Shown piece by piece: positions 13,169 to 23,705 of a stretch of DNA of 64,000 nucleotides. Every line of letters starts with the position of its first letter. The first letter of the stretch is position 1. The notes beneath the pieces are model-generated. The model ran no database searches, was not told where the DNA came from, and saw nothing but the letters and a program-made list of their open reading frames with translations. The stretch covers positions 11,070,913-11,134,912 of the forward strand of contig JAJEKV010000024.1 in assembly GCA_021234155.1 (NCBI GenBank), written 5' to 3'. Position numbers and translations under genes: made by a program. The stretch comes from Isoetes taiwanensis. Lineage: Eukaryota > Streptophyta > Lycopodiopsida > Isoetales > Isoetaceae.

Positions 13169-13505
13169 TCTACTACACGGAGAACACGTCTTAAGCCCTA
13201 TTTTCCAACCATAGTTTCGCCTCCCATCTGGTTCCAGACTTCAAGAATACCACCATTTGTTCATGAATCTCTAGACCAATGATTAACTTTCTCAAGCTCA
13301 TCATGAAGAAGATCAACTAAGGGTGCAAGCACAAATGGGCTTTCTTTAAACCTGGGGTGTGGAATTTGAGGGTTTCAAGATTCACTTCATGATTTCCATA
13401 AAAACTAATATCAAGGTTAATTGGTCTTGGACCATCTCTGATACATCCAGCTACCCGTCCCATGTCAACCTCAATTTTTTTAAAAGCATGTAATAGTGTG
13501 TGCAG
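13169..13505 (-). pseudogene. HPPK/DHPS folate-synthesis enzyme fragment
   Basis: The minus-strand frame contains FKKIEVDMGR and GPRPINLDISFYGNHEV. After a one-base frame change it contains PRFKESPFVLAPLVDLL, then GGILEVWNQMGGETMVG and GLRRVL. This is the C-terminal half of the pyrophosphokinase domain of the bifunctional plant mitochondrial folate enzyme, running toward the dihydropteroate synthase linker. Stops interrupt it before TNGG and before GLRRVL. The usual metal-binding D in 'LDLD' is N. The fragment abuts the ABCG fragment directly, so the junction is artificial. Confidence 0.8.
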
Positions 13506-13598
13506 ATCTAGCTTTGGCTAGCACTGACTGCAGTGTTAAGGAAAAGAGGCTGCTCTGTAAAGTGCATTGGTATGCTCTCATACAAACAAGCATGGGAA

Positions 13599-14046
13599 GT
13601 TTTCCACATCCCAATAAACCTCCTCCTGGTCTGCCATCTCCAGTTAGGCCTCAAAGGGGTTGCACTGGCTGCCTGTGCCACAAATTTCAACCTGGTTATG
13701 TTTATAGTTATCTATATTAGATGCACTAGGATACACAAAGAGTCATGGCAAGGATGGTCCTCTGAATGTCAAAAAGATTACAAACCATTGCTAAATCTGG
13801 CAATTCCAAGCTGTGCGTTAGTGTGTTTAGAATGGTGGTGGTATGAGCTGATAATTATATTTTCAGGGCTACTACCAAATGCAAGGGCAGCAGTGGCAAC
13901 AATGGGAATTCTGATACAGACAACAACACTGATGTATCTATTTCCATCTTAATTAAGTTGGGCAGTGTCAGCAAAGGTAGCAAATGATCTGGGAGTAGGG
14001 AGGCCAGCAAGGGCAAGAATTTCAGCTATGGTGGCCATGGTGATGG
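13599..14046 (+). pseudogene. MATE/DTX efflux carrier fragment
   Basis: The plus-strand frame reads VFHIPINLLLVCHLQLGLKG, LNLAIPSCALVCLEWWWYE and MGILIQTTTLMYLFPS. After an in-frame TAA it continues with LSWAVSAKVANDLGVGRPAR. This is the central part of a plant MATE (DETOXIFICATION) membrane antiporter, about 150 of roughly 500 residues. It is the only fragment of the 10.5-14.3 kb cluster on the plus strand. The stop and the missing ends make it non-functional. Confidence 0.88.
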
Positions 14047-14129
14047 AGTAAAACATATTAAACCCAAAAGACATCCATACCCTAAAAATCGACTTCAGAT
14101 TGCAAAGGAGGAAGAAGCACACTACCTCA

Positions 14130-14295
14130 ACGCCTAGAATTTCATGCAGAAGACATTTAACTTTTGCCGTGCCACTCTTTCTCACCCATATAAACAACAT
14201 ATTCTAAACCAAATCCGGCACAAACAGTAGCAGTTGCAACTCCATGCTAACCTGCTCCAGTCTCAGCTATTATGATCTTAACATAGACGATGAAA
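14130..14295 (-). pseudogene. Tryptophan synthase beta-subunit fragment
   Basis: The minus-strand reading KIIIAETGAG-stop-HGVATATVCAGFGLE, followed by VVYMGEKEW, matches the highly conserved AETGAGQHGVATA segment of plastid tryptophan synthase beta. That enzyme joins indole and serine using PLP. The glutamine is a TAG stop (14249-14251) and the next block is frameshifted. Only about 50 residues remain. Confidence 0.8.
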
Positions 14296-15468
14296 TGGCC
14301 TACTCCAAAGCAATGTCATATGTGGAGTGCAAGAAGCGCTGATACATTTGGCAAATGAATGCGAATAACTCTCTAGTAACTAGCATGCACCAGTCTATCA
14401 TGTCGCATATGATCGAGTAAATTTCTTTGCTCCAGGTATGCAAGCTTGCAGTCTGTATTGAATTGTTCTTCGTGCTGGAACACAGGAAATGATGTGGCTT
14501 CTTCATTGGCTTTAAATTTTACAGATGCCTATTACCTCAGATAAGATTATGGTTGAGAACTCAGACTCTGAGTTCTCAAGGGTCCGCGGAGAATCCCACA
14601 AACCGGTTCGTCCGGTTGCGCGTTGTCGCCATAGCCACAGCCCACAAACCTGTTCAACCGGTCAAAGTGACCGACAATATGATGATCAGTCATCAAAATA
14701 TTCCTAGAATATTCTCAACAACACACATAAGCAAAGGTTTGCCCCCCCTTCTGGGGGCAAACCAAAAAAAGAAAAAGGAAAAGAAAAAGAAAAAGACCTA
14801 TAAGTGGGGAATAGTGGCTCTTCTAAATGGGTTTTATTTCGAGATTGTAAATGCACAGAAATGATTGAGTAAGGGCTCTTGTGTGGCCCTTATGTATTCC
14901 TTATTGAGAGAAAGCAAAAGTGGTGAAATAATTTTCCCCTAAGGTTACAAAGTCTATATTTGTGCTCTTATGGGACCAAGAATTACTTATCAAGGGTAAA
15001 GTTGTGTGACTCATGTGAGCTTTAATTGGTTGAATTTTGAAAGGGAGATCCAGCAAAAGATTTAGCCATTCCCAAGACCATCATAGTTTATTAAAATATT
15101 AACGAAATGATCACTGCGGTGTTACTGCATTGCCTAGAACCACCCTAGATCAAATAGAAAGACACAGATAAAGAGACACAGATATTTGTTGATGCTAGTA
15201 TGTGTTGTCGTCCTACCTTTTCTTGAGAACCTTTTCGTTGAGGCATGAATGTGTTGCATTCAAAGAAGCTACAGTTTGCTTCAGGTAGTCCTGGCATGTG
15301 TTTTTTATTCGGCCTTTAACATCCATATGTGCAACTTCCATCACATGTAATTTCGCAAGAATGAACATTATTTGCTTTTGTAATTAACTTGTTATTGAAA
15401 TTGTCTAATAACAATATCATCAATGTATTAACTTTGCGGTTATGGACTTCCGTAGAAAAAATAATGGT
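14296..15468. other. Spacer within the fragment mosaic, no gene recognised
   Basis: Contains the right-hand 60-bp repeat (14647-14708) and an A/G-rich tract (14764-14797). Other frames show no recognisable domain. Confidence 0.5.
14647..14708. repeat. 60-bp direct repeat, right copy
   Basis: Partner of 10549-10610. It begins 'gttcaaccggtcaaagtgac' and includes the shared block 'cgacaatatgatgatcagtc'. Confidence 0.75.
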
Positions 15469-15753
15469 TTATAAGGAATGTGAAGGAAATATGCATCTCC
15501 ACATGATGCACATCACTAAGGGCCTAATGTTGTACTTTGTTGGATTCTCCCCTAAAATGTGTTCCATTACATATTCCAACACCAGTGAGTTCTTTTGATA
15601 ATAAAATGTCAAATCACCCCAGAGAGTTGTCTCATGACCGACCATCGGATTTGACAAATACAAACCAACCATTTGCATTGTTTTGCCCTGGGAGTTGTTG
15701 ATGGTCATACAAAACGCTAGACGTAGGGGGATATTTTTTACTTCTGGAAGCAC
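15469..15753 (-). pseudogene. PIF1/Helitron-type helicase C-terminal fragment
   Basis: The minus-strand frame contains IPLRLAFCMTINNSQGKTM followed by QMVGLYL. This is the C-terminal signature of PIF1-family helicases, usually 'F-MTINKSQGQT..VGLYLP'. In plant Helitrons this domain ends the Rep-helicase protein. Residues after it (LVLEYVMEHILGENPTKYNI) could be the degenerate tail. No Rep domain or N-terminal helicase motifs are visible. Its strand agrees with four of the five gene fragments lying downstream of it, which fits a Helitron that carried them. A host PIF1 gene cannot be excluded. Confidence 0.6.
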
Positions 15754-17442
15754 TTTGTAATATTTTGAATGTATATAATATGAAGTGGAACACGTTCTTC
15801 AAAAAAAAAAAAAAAAAACACTCCACTTCAATATTCTTTGAAGTATTCTTTCAAACTGCAATCTCGACATCTATAGCACGTCTTCTCGACATCTATAGCA
15901 CATCTTCCCAACACACAAATAATAAGACAGGTGTTATCCTATAATGCTTACGTAAAACAAACCTTAGTAACATGATCATGCCAACTTTCAATGTCAATTG
16001 TTGTGGAGGCATCCCACTCGAAGTCTAATGTCATCTAATGTCTAATGGCATGCATGATTGCAAAAAATGCCCTACTCAAAAAAAGGCCCACTAAATGAAA
16101 ACAGATAAAACTATTAGTCCAAATTAATTACCCCAAAGGGCCCTTTGTTTCTATGTCACCAAGATGCTCCCCCACTAAGAAGTAAGAAAAGGTGTGTACG
16201 GACGCGGAGAGCGAGCCGGACGAACCACAATGAACAAATCCCGGATTTTGAATTTGTCCCTAAAATATATAAAAATGGTGTTTTACAAAATGATGATATT
16301 TTGGCCATTTCAAATGATCCTAGATACATAACCAAGGATTGGGGGATTATCAAGTATGGTACCATAAAAATTGATTCGATTGATAAATTCCTACAAATTT
16401 GTCTATATAATTAATTTGGAGCTGAGACATTTGAGAGCTTATTTCAAGTAAAATTCCCTATAGCATACAAATAATTCAATTCACTTACATGATAGAGAGA
16501 CCAAGAGAGCTCTTACTATTAACAATCAACTATTAATTAATTCAACCTCCTTTTATTTTATTTGGGCAGCCAAGTAGTGATGGTTAACCAAATGTTGCAA
16601 GGTGATGTTAAAGCTTCAATCCATTCATCTTATTTCCATGGTACGTTTCAGTTGGCATCAATCTTCAACAAATAATTGGTTGAGCGAAACATCAGGCAAA
16701 ATTGGTTGGAAGTTTTGGGTGACACAATCAAGAAAAGTTGCCTAGGTTTGTTGTAGCAGAACATGCGTACATACATTACGGCCATATATTTGGAACCTTG
16801 CCCATAATTTGCTTTCCAGATTCTCGGACAATGTTACATACGTCATTAATGGAAAATCATCAGACACATAGTACTATAAGACGACTCAGCTGACCTAACA
16901 TCAGTATGAAGCAAACATGATGCTTAATCCAGTTTAAATTGGTCCAAAAATGTGCTAAGGTGATTAAATCCCTGTCTTCAATCCAACTTCTGCAAGGATA
17001 AGCTTCTAGTCTTAGCAGTTTTGCATCATTCAGGCTAGGTCTGAAGTGAAGACATATTTAATGCTTTAAACGTCAATATGTACAGACCATAAGAAGGCAA
17101 AAAGCTTGGCGCAATATTACTTTGTAAATGTGTAGAAAATTTATATATCATGTCCTGATCCTGCTTCAAATCTGCCACTGCCAGCTGCTGGCATAATGCA
17201 AATGTACTTATCTGGAGCCAGGTTGGACTTCGTGCATTAGCAACACGGAAAAACCTGTTTGTAACACAAAATACCATTAGAGGACCAATCCATGTCACAG
17301 TATTCAAGATAAGAATTAGTAATTTAGCAACAAAATTTTATCTAGTAACTTTTATGTAGCAACAAACTTTGATAACAGTTATCTGCACACCTGACCTGTC
17401 CACCTTTTTGTTTCTATCATGCAAGAGAAGATGAGCTAATTC
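15754..17442. other. Intergenic, with poly-A retroposon end
   Basis: An 18-base A run follows 'cacgttcttc' at about 15800, probably another retroposon tail. An 89-codon plus-strand frame (16145-16414) and a 90-codon minus-strand frame (17035-17307) have no recognisable motifs. Confidence 0.5.
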
Positions 17443-17751
17443 TTGCCTTTGCTGCAAACATGAGTTGGATATACTGGCTGCACAAAGTGCACTAAAGAAA
17501 AGTCAGTATGAAGAATAGATTGCAACTATGAAAAATAGATTATAATTGCAACCTAGTAATATGATTGACAACCCTTTAATTAATTCTCCACAGTTTAAAA
17601 TGTAGAAGTTCACATAGAATTAGAAAAGCAAGAAGCTTTATCGAACTATCCACTTGCCTTTTCCGTTCTAGTTCTTTATAGCTGGATTGTTGAGCTCCTT
17701 GTTTCAATGGAAATAATATTTAGCATTGCTAGATATATGTAAAGGTGGCTC
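17443..17751. repeat. Dispersed 300-bp repeat, copy 2
   Basis: Same orientation and near-identical to 1-310. The sequence diverges sharply after 'aaaggtggctc'. Confidence 0.85.
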
Positions 17752-20560
17752 AAAACAGCAAAAGTACTAACAATGACATGTTTCTAACTCCCATATCAGT
17801 GGAGCTGTCCAAAACATTGAGACATAACCTTTGAACCTTTAAACCTTTAAGCCCCTTTCTTCTGAATTCAAGGAATGAGAGGAAAATCCATCAAAAAATA
17901 CAAAGGAAATATAAAGCAAAAAGAAAAAAGAAACACCACTGTTTTGCTGGTTCAGAACCATGCATGCACCAAAGCAAATGATGCAAATTGCTCGTCATTT
18001 TCTGTCTAGCATCAGGGTAAGAGAGGAAGAGAGCTACCCAAAGAAAATACAAAGGAAATATAAAGCAAAAACACCATTTTCCTGGTCCGAAACTACTCTA
18101 TGCTATTTGATTCTAATAGTCTTCAACAAAATCCGGAAAAAAAAAGGAAATCGTTCTAATCTTGATACAAATGCAACAAATAAAACGTCTATTTTGAATT
18201 CAGGCAAACCTAGAAGAAGAACTACAGTCACTAAATTCCAACGCAAAATCTTTACCTGTAGCAAGAATGGTGGAATTCCAATCCCCTGCTCCAGCAAACG
18301 TGTAAAAGAAGCTTGAAAACCTTCTTGGAACCTTTTGTTGGCCTTAAATGACCATCATTCATGCAGAGTAAATGTAAGAAACAAATGTTCCAGATAAGGA
18401 AGCTCAACGCCAACAATAGGCCCATTCTTGTGTCAAAATGCAAATGGCAGAGAAACCTCAGAGATCAACTTAGAAATGAAGTCACCGATGGCTACCTATT
18501 ACTCCATCTCTGTTAAATAAAGAAGGCACAGGAATATTGAGTTGTCTGCATCAAATCCAGACTAAAACTAACACAAAGAAATAAGTACACAACACTGGAT
18601 TTTGAACATGCAAAGCGCCATGAATCAATACATTATCGATTGCAACAACGAATCTTGCACCAATAGAACTTGCAAAAAGATAATTGCATAACAAACAAAA
18701 ACGTCAACTCAAAATCTGTTGTTGCCTACTTGGTTGCATGCTGTTGCTGCCGCCGTACGTGCCTCAAAACTGCCGAATGGAGCCTTATTTAAAAGTCAAC
18801 TTCGCAATTAGACAATCAAGAAAAAAGAGCTAAAGCATGAGCAGCAACCTACAATGGAACGACTGCTTCCAAAACTATCAAAATCTTGTAGAACCACACC
18901 AACAGTCAATCTCGTGCACCCATTCCGGGTATCTTGTAGGAGCTTCGATTTGCTTAAAACCCGGCATACAAACCTGGTGATGGTGCTTTTTCACAGTTCA
19001 GAAACATGAAGCAGCTTCCATGATGACTCAATCTGCAATGGATCCCTTTGGAACATAAGCTGGATAGCCCCAATGCATTGCTAAATTAAACAGTAAAATC
19101 TCTAAAGAAAGAAGGTTAAGAAATCACCTGCTTGCTGCTGGATGAGGTGTACCTGAGACCAAGACCTGATTCACTGCTGAGCCGACTTTTACTTCACACA
19201 TAGCAGATCCCTGAGAAGAAAGTTTTGACATCAAGCATAAGCTAGTAAATCTGCCAAGGCATTCAAAAATGCCGGATGGCTATGGCAGGGCCGGATTTTG
19301 GTGGCATGCATGACAACAAATAAATAGTGAGGACCTATCTGAGATTGGATGGACCATTTTTTACTCCTAAGATAAGCAAACTATGACGGCACAGGGAAAG
19401 CTTAGAGATCACTAAAAAAATCAAGCGAAAGCCTTCTGTAAAATGGAAGAAACCAGAAATATATCCTGCTCTCTGCAACAAAGCTATCCCACCGTCAAAC
19501 CCGCCATAAAAAATGTTGCTTGCAAGGGATTAATAAGGCAGTCTAGGATCCGGCTCACAAAAATCATCAATCTTATGAGAAAATAAGTTAGGGTTCACCA
19601 GAATGCTATGCGAAGATGTATGCGCCTGAAGGTGCTCTGCTATGCTCGTGGGGTTGCTGGGCGATGGAGCTTTGGTGCCGCTCTGCCACACATGAGAGGG
19701 AATCCATCCGAAAAATTAGCCAATAAGCATTTAATTAAAACTAACGGTTGACATTTCACCGGATTCCCAATTTTCTGATCAACGCCGGAAAAAAATTTTC
19801 TGGTGTATACAGGTATACAGGGGTGCACAAATGGGGGCAGCAATTTGTATATCGAAACATTTTTGGGTTGCCCGTAGGGCAAACCCTTGTGTAGGTGGGA
19901 AATGGGCATATTCCCGGATATGCCCTGGTAGCGGACCAAAGCCAGTGTAGGCTGTTTTTCAGGTTTTTTAAATGGGGGAAGCTGCCCCTTTGATGGTCGT
20001 CGGAAACCGGCAACCGGTTTGCCTCGTACACCAAGCATCTCCCCGCCGGAGTTGAGCAAAAGGCCCCGTGGATTTTTAAAGGTCTGCGTATGAGTGAGCT
20101 TCAGGCAGAATTTAGAAGTTGCTAGATGAATTTCCTTGTTCTAATGGCATAATGCTGATGCACGGCGGTGTGGTCCTCGATGAAGGCTTCCAATTTCTTT
20201 TTTCTGCAAAGCAGCCCAGGCCATTTGGATTCTGTAGCTAGCTACAGCGAGCAACAACCTAGCTTAAACTGTGGGTTCGGTGTCTTCAAATGCAGTCTAT
20301 GCCTCTCTAGGCTATTTTCCAGGTAATACATTATCTCGATATAATACAATTCTTTGCTGATACTTTATTTCACCATTAATATGTTTCTGCAGCATGTCTT
20401 ACAGTTTTTTCTAGATTTTGACTATCGCTCTTTTATAATTTGCAACCAATATGATATAATTTTAACCCCAACAAAGCTATGGTGGCAAGCATGGATGCCA
20501 CATTTAAAGTAGGCATAATTTGTTAGAAGCTTGGTTAATGGCAAACTGTTTTGATTTCAG
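17752..20560. other. Intergenic, no gene recognised
   Basis: Several 60-140 codon frames exist (the longest is 19640-20059 minus). They have skewed composition, no known motif and overlapping alternatives. 'acaaaggaaatataaagcaa' occurs twice (17899 and 18047). Confidence 0.5.
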
Positions 20561-21248
20561 ATTTAAGGATGAGGAGGAAAGATTTCCCGTGCATCCTGTT
20601 ATAGACACTACCTTCCCTATATTGCTCGAGATCTTTAAGTATCTTTTGGCATTGCCAAACCCCTCTATTGAGATTGCTGATCTCATTAAGCTGATTTGCA
20701 AGATTTTCTGGTCCTCATCATATGTATGGAGTAAACCCTTTTACATTTTTATGTTGCTTTGTTTACTGACTGGATAATCCTATGTTTTGAAGCTCGAGAT
20801 TCCCAAAATGCTGCAAGATCCTGTTATTTTTACTGCCTGGATGGCATGCTTTCATAATCTATTAGAGAGGTCGGTCCCTCCAGAAGGTCAGTCGGCTGAC
20901 TTAGAACATCGCAAATTATGGGGATGGTGGAAGGTCAAAAAGTGGACTTTACATATTGTGAACCGGTTGTACAACAGGCATGTTGCGTGTGCATGCATGT
21001 GTGTTGTATAATTCATGGGTATGTAGAAGGATGACGTTTCTATAACGTTTGTTATTCAGATTTGGTGATCCTAAAATGGCAAAGCCTGAAAATAAGGAGT
21101 TTGCTTCCATGTTTGCTAAACAATTTGCTGGGAGATTTTTGGACTCATACATGGCTCTTCTTAGAGTTGTACAAACGTGGGGGTTACTTGCCGATAGAGT
21201 TGTGAACTTGGCACTTCAAGATCTCACTACCGTAGATTGCTTACTCTA
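20561..21248 (+). pseudogene. Importin-7/8-like (SAD2/IPO8 family) gene fragment, three exons
   Basis: Three plus-strand exons follow importin-beta-type nuclear transport receptors. Exon 1 (20561-20723) has FKDEEERFPVHPVID and IADLIKLICKIFWSS. Exon 2 (20793-20977) has [10 protein letters not shown] and [19 protein letters not shown]. Exon 3 (21060-21248) has FGDPKMAKPENKEFASMF and LADRVVNLALQ. Introns are short with normal 3' sites, but the second intron starts GC instead of GT. The family is about 1,000 residues and only about 180 are present, with no flanking exons. It is most likely a captured or decayed segment. Confidence 0.85.
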
Positions 21249-22904
21249 GTTGTAGATTTTTATGCAAGATGTTGCTCAATGCATGCTTCTGTTATAAATG
21301 TTGGGATGAATGGCTGCCATTTCTATTTCTAATTTGAGAGGTTGTTTACTCACACTTTCTCATCTCCCCTTTTTCTCTATTGCATTGTATTTTCATGCAC
21401 TGCTCATGTGTGGTTGGATGTTCTGCAGCATCTAATGTTTGTTTCATTTGGCCAGATATGATGAGGCACCATCAAATCGAAGCCTTACTGTGCAAAAAGA
21501 TGGTGGCTTTCTCTCCGACAAAGAAGTTGTTCAAGACATTATCCGTGGAAATGTTGAAAAATTGTTCTCATAAAATGGTCTAGGGCATGACAGTAAAAAC
21601 ACTCCCAATATGCAGCTTAGGAGTCAGGTCAGGAAGATATAACAAAGCATATTTTCAGGTTGGAACCATCAAATACTGTGAGCCTTGTGCTGCTATCAAA
21701 TATATATGTTGGGGCTGGGAAGTGGAACACTATGTTAGAAACCAGAAAACAAACAGAGGGGAGCGAACAGAACGTGAAAGTGTGCATACATGGATTGAGC
21801 TTAGCATTTTGGATGCCTGTGTTATAAGTGATGCATGTGCATGTCATGTCGCATTTAATCGTGGTTTGGTTGCAGGAAACAAGATGGACGTTACAGAATT
21901 TAGACTAGTACTAAGGTTACATTTACTCACTAGATTGAACTACAATTGGTTTTTTTTCTATTAGATAATGTAATTCGAGTGACTGCTAAACAGCTTTTGT
22001 GATATAGGTGAGCCTTGCTACACCAGAGGGGCATGAGTTGGAATTTGATTCGAGGGATATAACCCGTGAGGCCCGCTTTGATAGATGTGAATCTCTCGTG
22101 TATTGGCATCAACAAGAAAGGGTCCGAGTAAGGACGTTTCAAGTAACCACTCTCCCTCGTTGCTTTCGTGATGTGATCCTTTGGAAACACATGGCAACAG
22201 GGAATTTAACCTCTGATGTAAAGGCAAATACATACAGCCAGGCCCTGTTACTTTTAGATGTTTTTTTTTTTGAGACGAATTACTTGTTGCCAAATTAGAG
22301 TGTAACAAGATCATGTGTAGCAAGTGGCATGCTTTAGGAATTCTAGTTGTTTCTTTGTACCATTTCCCTCTTACATATAAGCATCACATAGGCTTCTTCT
22401 TTAGAAAGTATGAATGATGTTTCCATGTTCCATCTCCAAGGCATCTCATAAAGTTGATTTCTTTTCTTTTTCAGGGTCATTGGGTTGTCCGATGAGCTAT
22501 TGGTACTAAAGTTTGTGTTTTTGGAAGAGCAATGTCTTGCCATTATTGAAAGTCTGATTAAATGGAGATCTTACCTTCATTGTCAACAGTTGGTCAGAAA
22601 TAGACAGTTCTTGATCAGAAGAGTATCGTGTTGTGTGGAAAAGCTTTGCAGCTTTAAGAGAAGGTTCTATGTGGCCTTTGAAGTTGGAAACTAATGCACA
22701 TACATTTTGCAAGCTAATCTTGAAGATTCTAGTGATGAAGAACAAAAAGATTCTCTGATTTCTTATAATTTTTTGGTGGAAGATGGCTCGTTGGATATTA
22801 ATGGCTCGTTGACCTAGTTATGTTGTCTCTGAAGTCTACCTATTGTTGTGAGGCATTTGAAAAGTTTTTTGTACTCATCCTATGTAACATGCACATTCTA
22901 AAGT
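21249..22904 (+). other. Exon-like segments of unknown origin
   Basis: Plus-strand stretches after good 3' splice sites read like exons. They are 21458-21576 (YDEAPSNRSLTVQKDGGF), 22012-22197 (EFDSRDITREARFD, VYWHQQERVRVR) and 22475-22600 (GLSDELLVLKFVFLEEQC). I do not recognise the families. They lie in the same orientation as the importin and Pumilio fragments on either side and may belong to the same captured set. Confidence 0.4.
22627..22745. repeat. 120-bp segmental duplicate, copy 1
   Basis: Recurs at 23516-23635 with few changes; shared words include 'agagaaggttctatgtggcc' and 'catacattttgcaag'. It looks like duplicated exon-intron DNA. Confidence 0.75.
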
Positions 22905-23182
22905 TACGACTTCCGAAGAGGTAAAAGGTCGTGTACATTCTATGGCGGAGCAACATGGATGTAAGTTCTTACGAAGAAAGCTTGAGGAAGGAGGCCCTAA
23001 AGATGTAGAAAGCATATTCAGAGAGATAGTTGATCATATTGCAGAGCACATGGGAGTTCCCCCTTGGAAACTGTCTAGTTCAAAAGCTTTTAGGGGTTTG
23101 TAGTGAAAGTCAGGGGAATAAGTGTTTGCACGTAGTTACAGCCAGAGGACAACTCGTCCAGATTTCACATAGCATGCATGGG
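22905..23182 (+). pseudogene. Pumilio (PUF RNA-binding) fragment, frameshifted
   Basis: The plus strand reads SEEVKGRVHSMAEQHGCKFL, RRKLEEGGPKDVESIF and EIVDHIAEHM. After a frame change near 23068 it continues with VQKLLGVCSESQGNK, LHVVTARGQLVQIS and HSMHG, then a GTATGT donor site. These are consecutive PUF repeats of a Pumilio mRNA-binding protein. The 'VDPFGN' linker between the repeats is destroyed by the shift. Only about 90 residues of a domain of about 330 are present. Confidence 0.9.
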
Positions 23183-23195
23183 TATGTTTGTAGTT

Positions 23196-23275
23196 TCCAT
23201 ATGAGCTAAAAGCTAATTAGAAGGTAATAAGTTTTGCACGTTTTGACAAGTCTAATTCTCTGAACTTACAGTACT
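23196..23275. repeat. Segmental duplicate, copy 1 of second block
   Basis: The block from 'tatgtttgtagtttccatat' to 'gacaagtctaattctc' recurs at 23638-23705. With the 120-bp duplicate it shows that the Pumilio flank was copied locally. Confidence 0.7.
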
Positions 23276-23515
23276 AGGAAGTTGACAAAAAATCCGAGCT
23301 AGATGTGATATATCATCCACTTTTGGATGTAATTTACTATCTGGTAAGTAGTTGTAGCCTCAGGCTTGCCATGGTACTTGGATTAAATGCAGATACATGG
23401 TTTGTAACAGGACATGGAAATGCAGACCTGTGATGTCGTGCTTATCATTGAATCAGGGTGAGAAGGTGTTAGGAATTTTGTTCGTTGCCAAATTTGGGGA
23501 TTGCCACTGAAACAT

Positions 23516-23705
23516 GAAAAGCTTTGCAGCTTTGAGAGAAGGTTCTATGTGGCCTCTGAAGCTGGAAACTAATGCGCATACATTTTGCAAGTTAATTTTA
23601 AAGATCCCAAAGTGGTGAAGAACAAGAAGAACAAAGTTATGTTTGTAGTTTCTATATGAGCTAGAAGGTAATAAGTTTTGCATGTTTTGACAAGTCTAAT
23701 TCTCG
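23516..23705. repeat. Segmental duplicates, second copies
   Basis: Holds the second copies of 22627-22745 (at 23516-23635) and of 23196-23275 (at 23638-23705). The two blocks, separate in the first occurrence, are adjacent here. Confidence 0.7.

Noticed and set aside
19640-20059. 139-codon minus-strand frame as a gene
   Set aside because: Two overlapping frames are equally open, no motif is recognisable, and composition looks non-coding.
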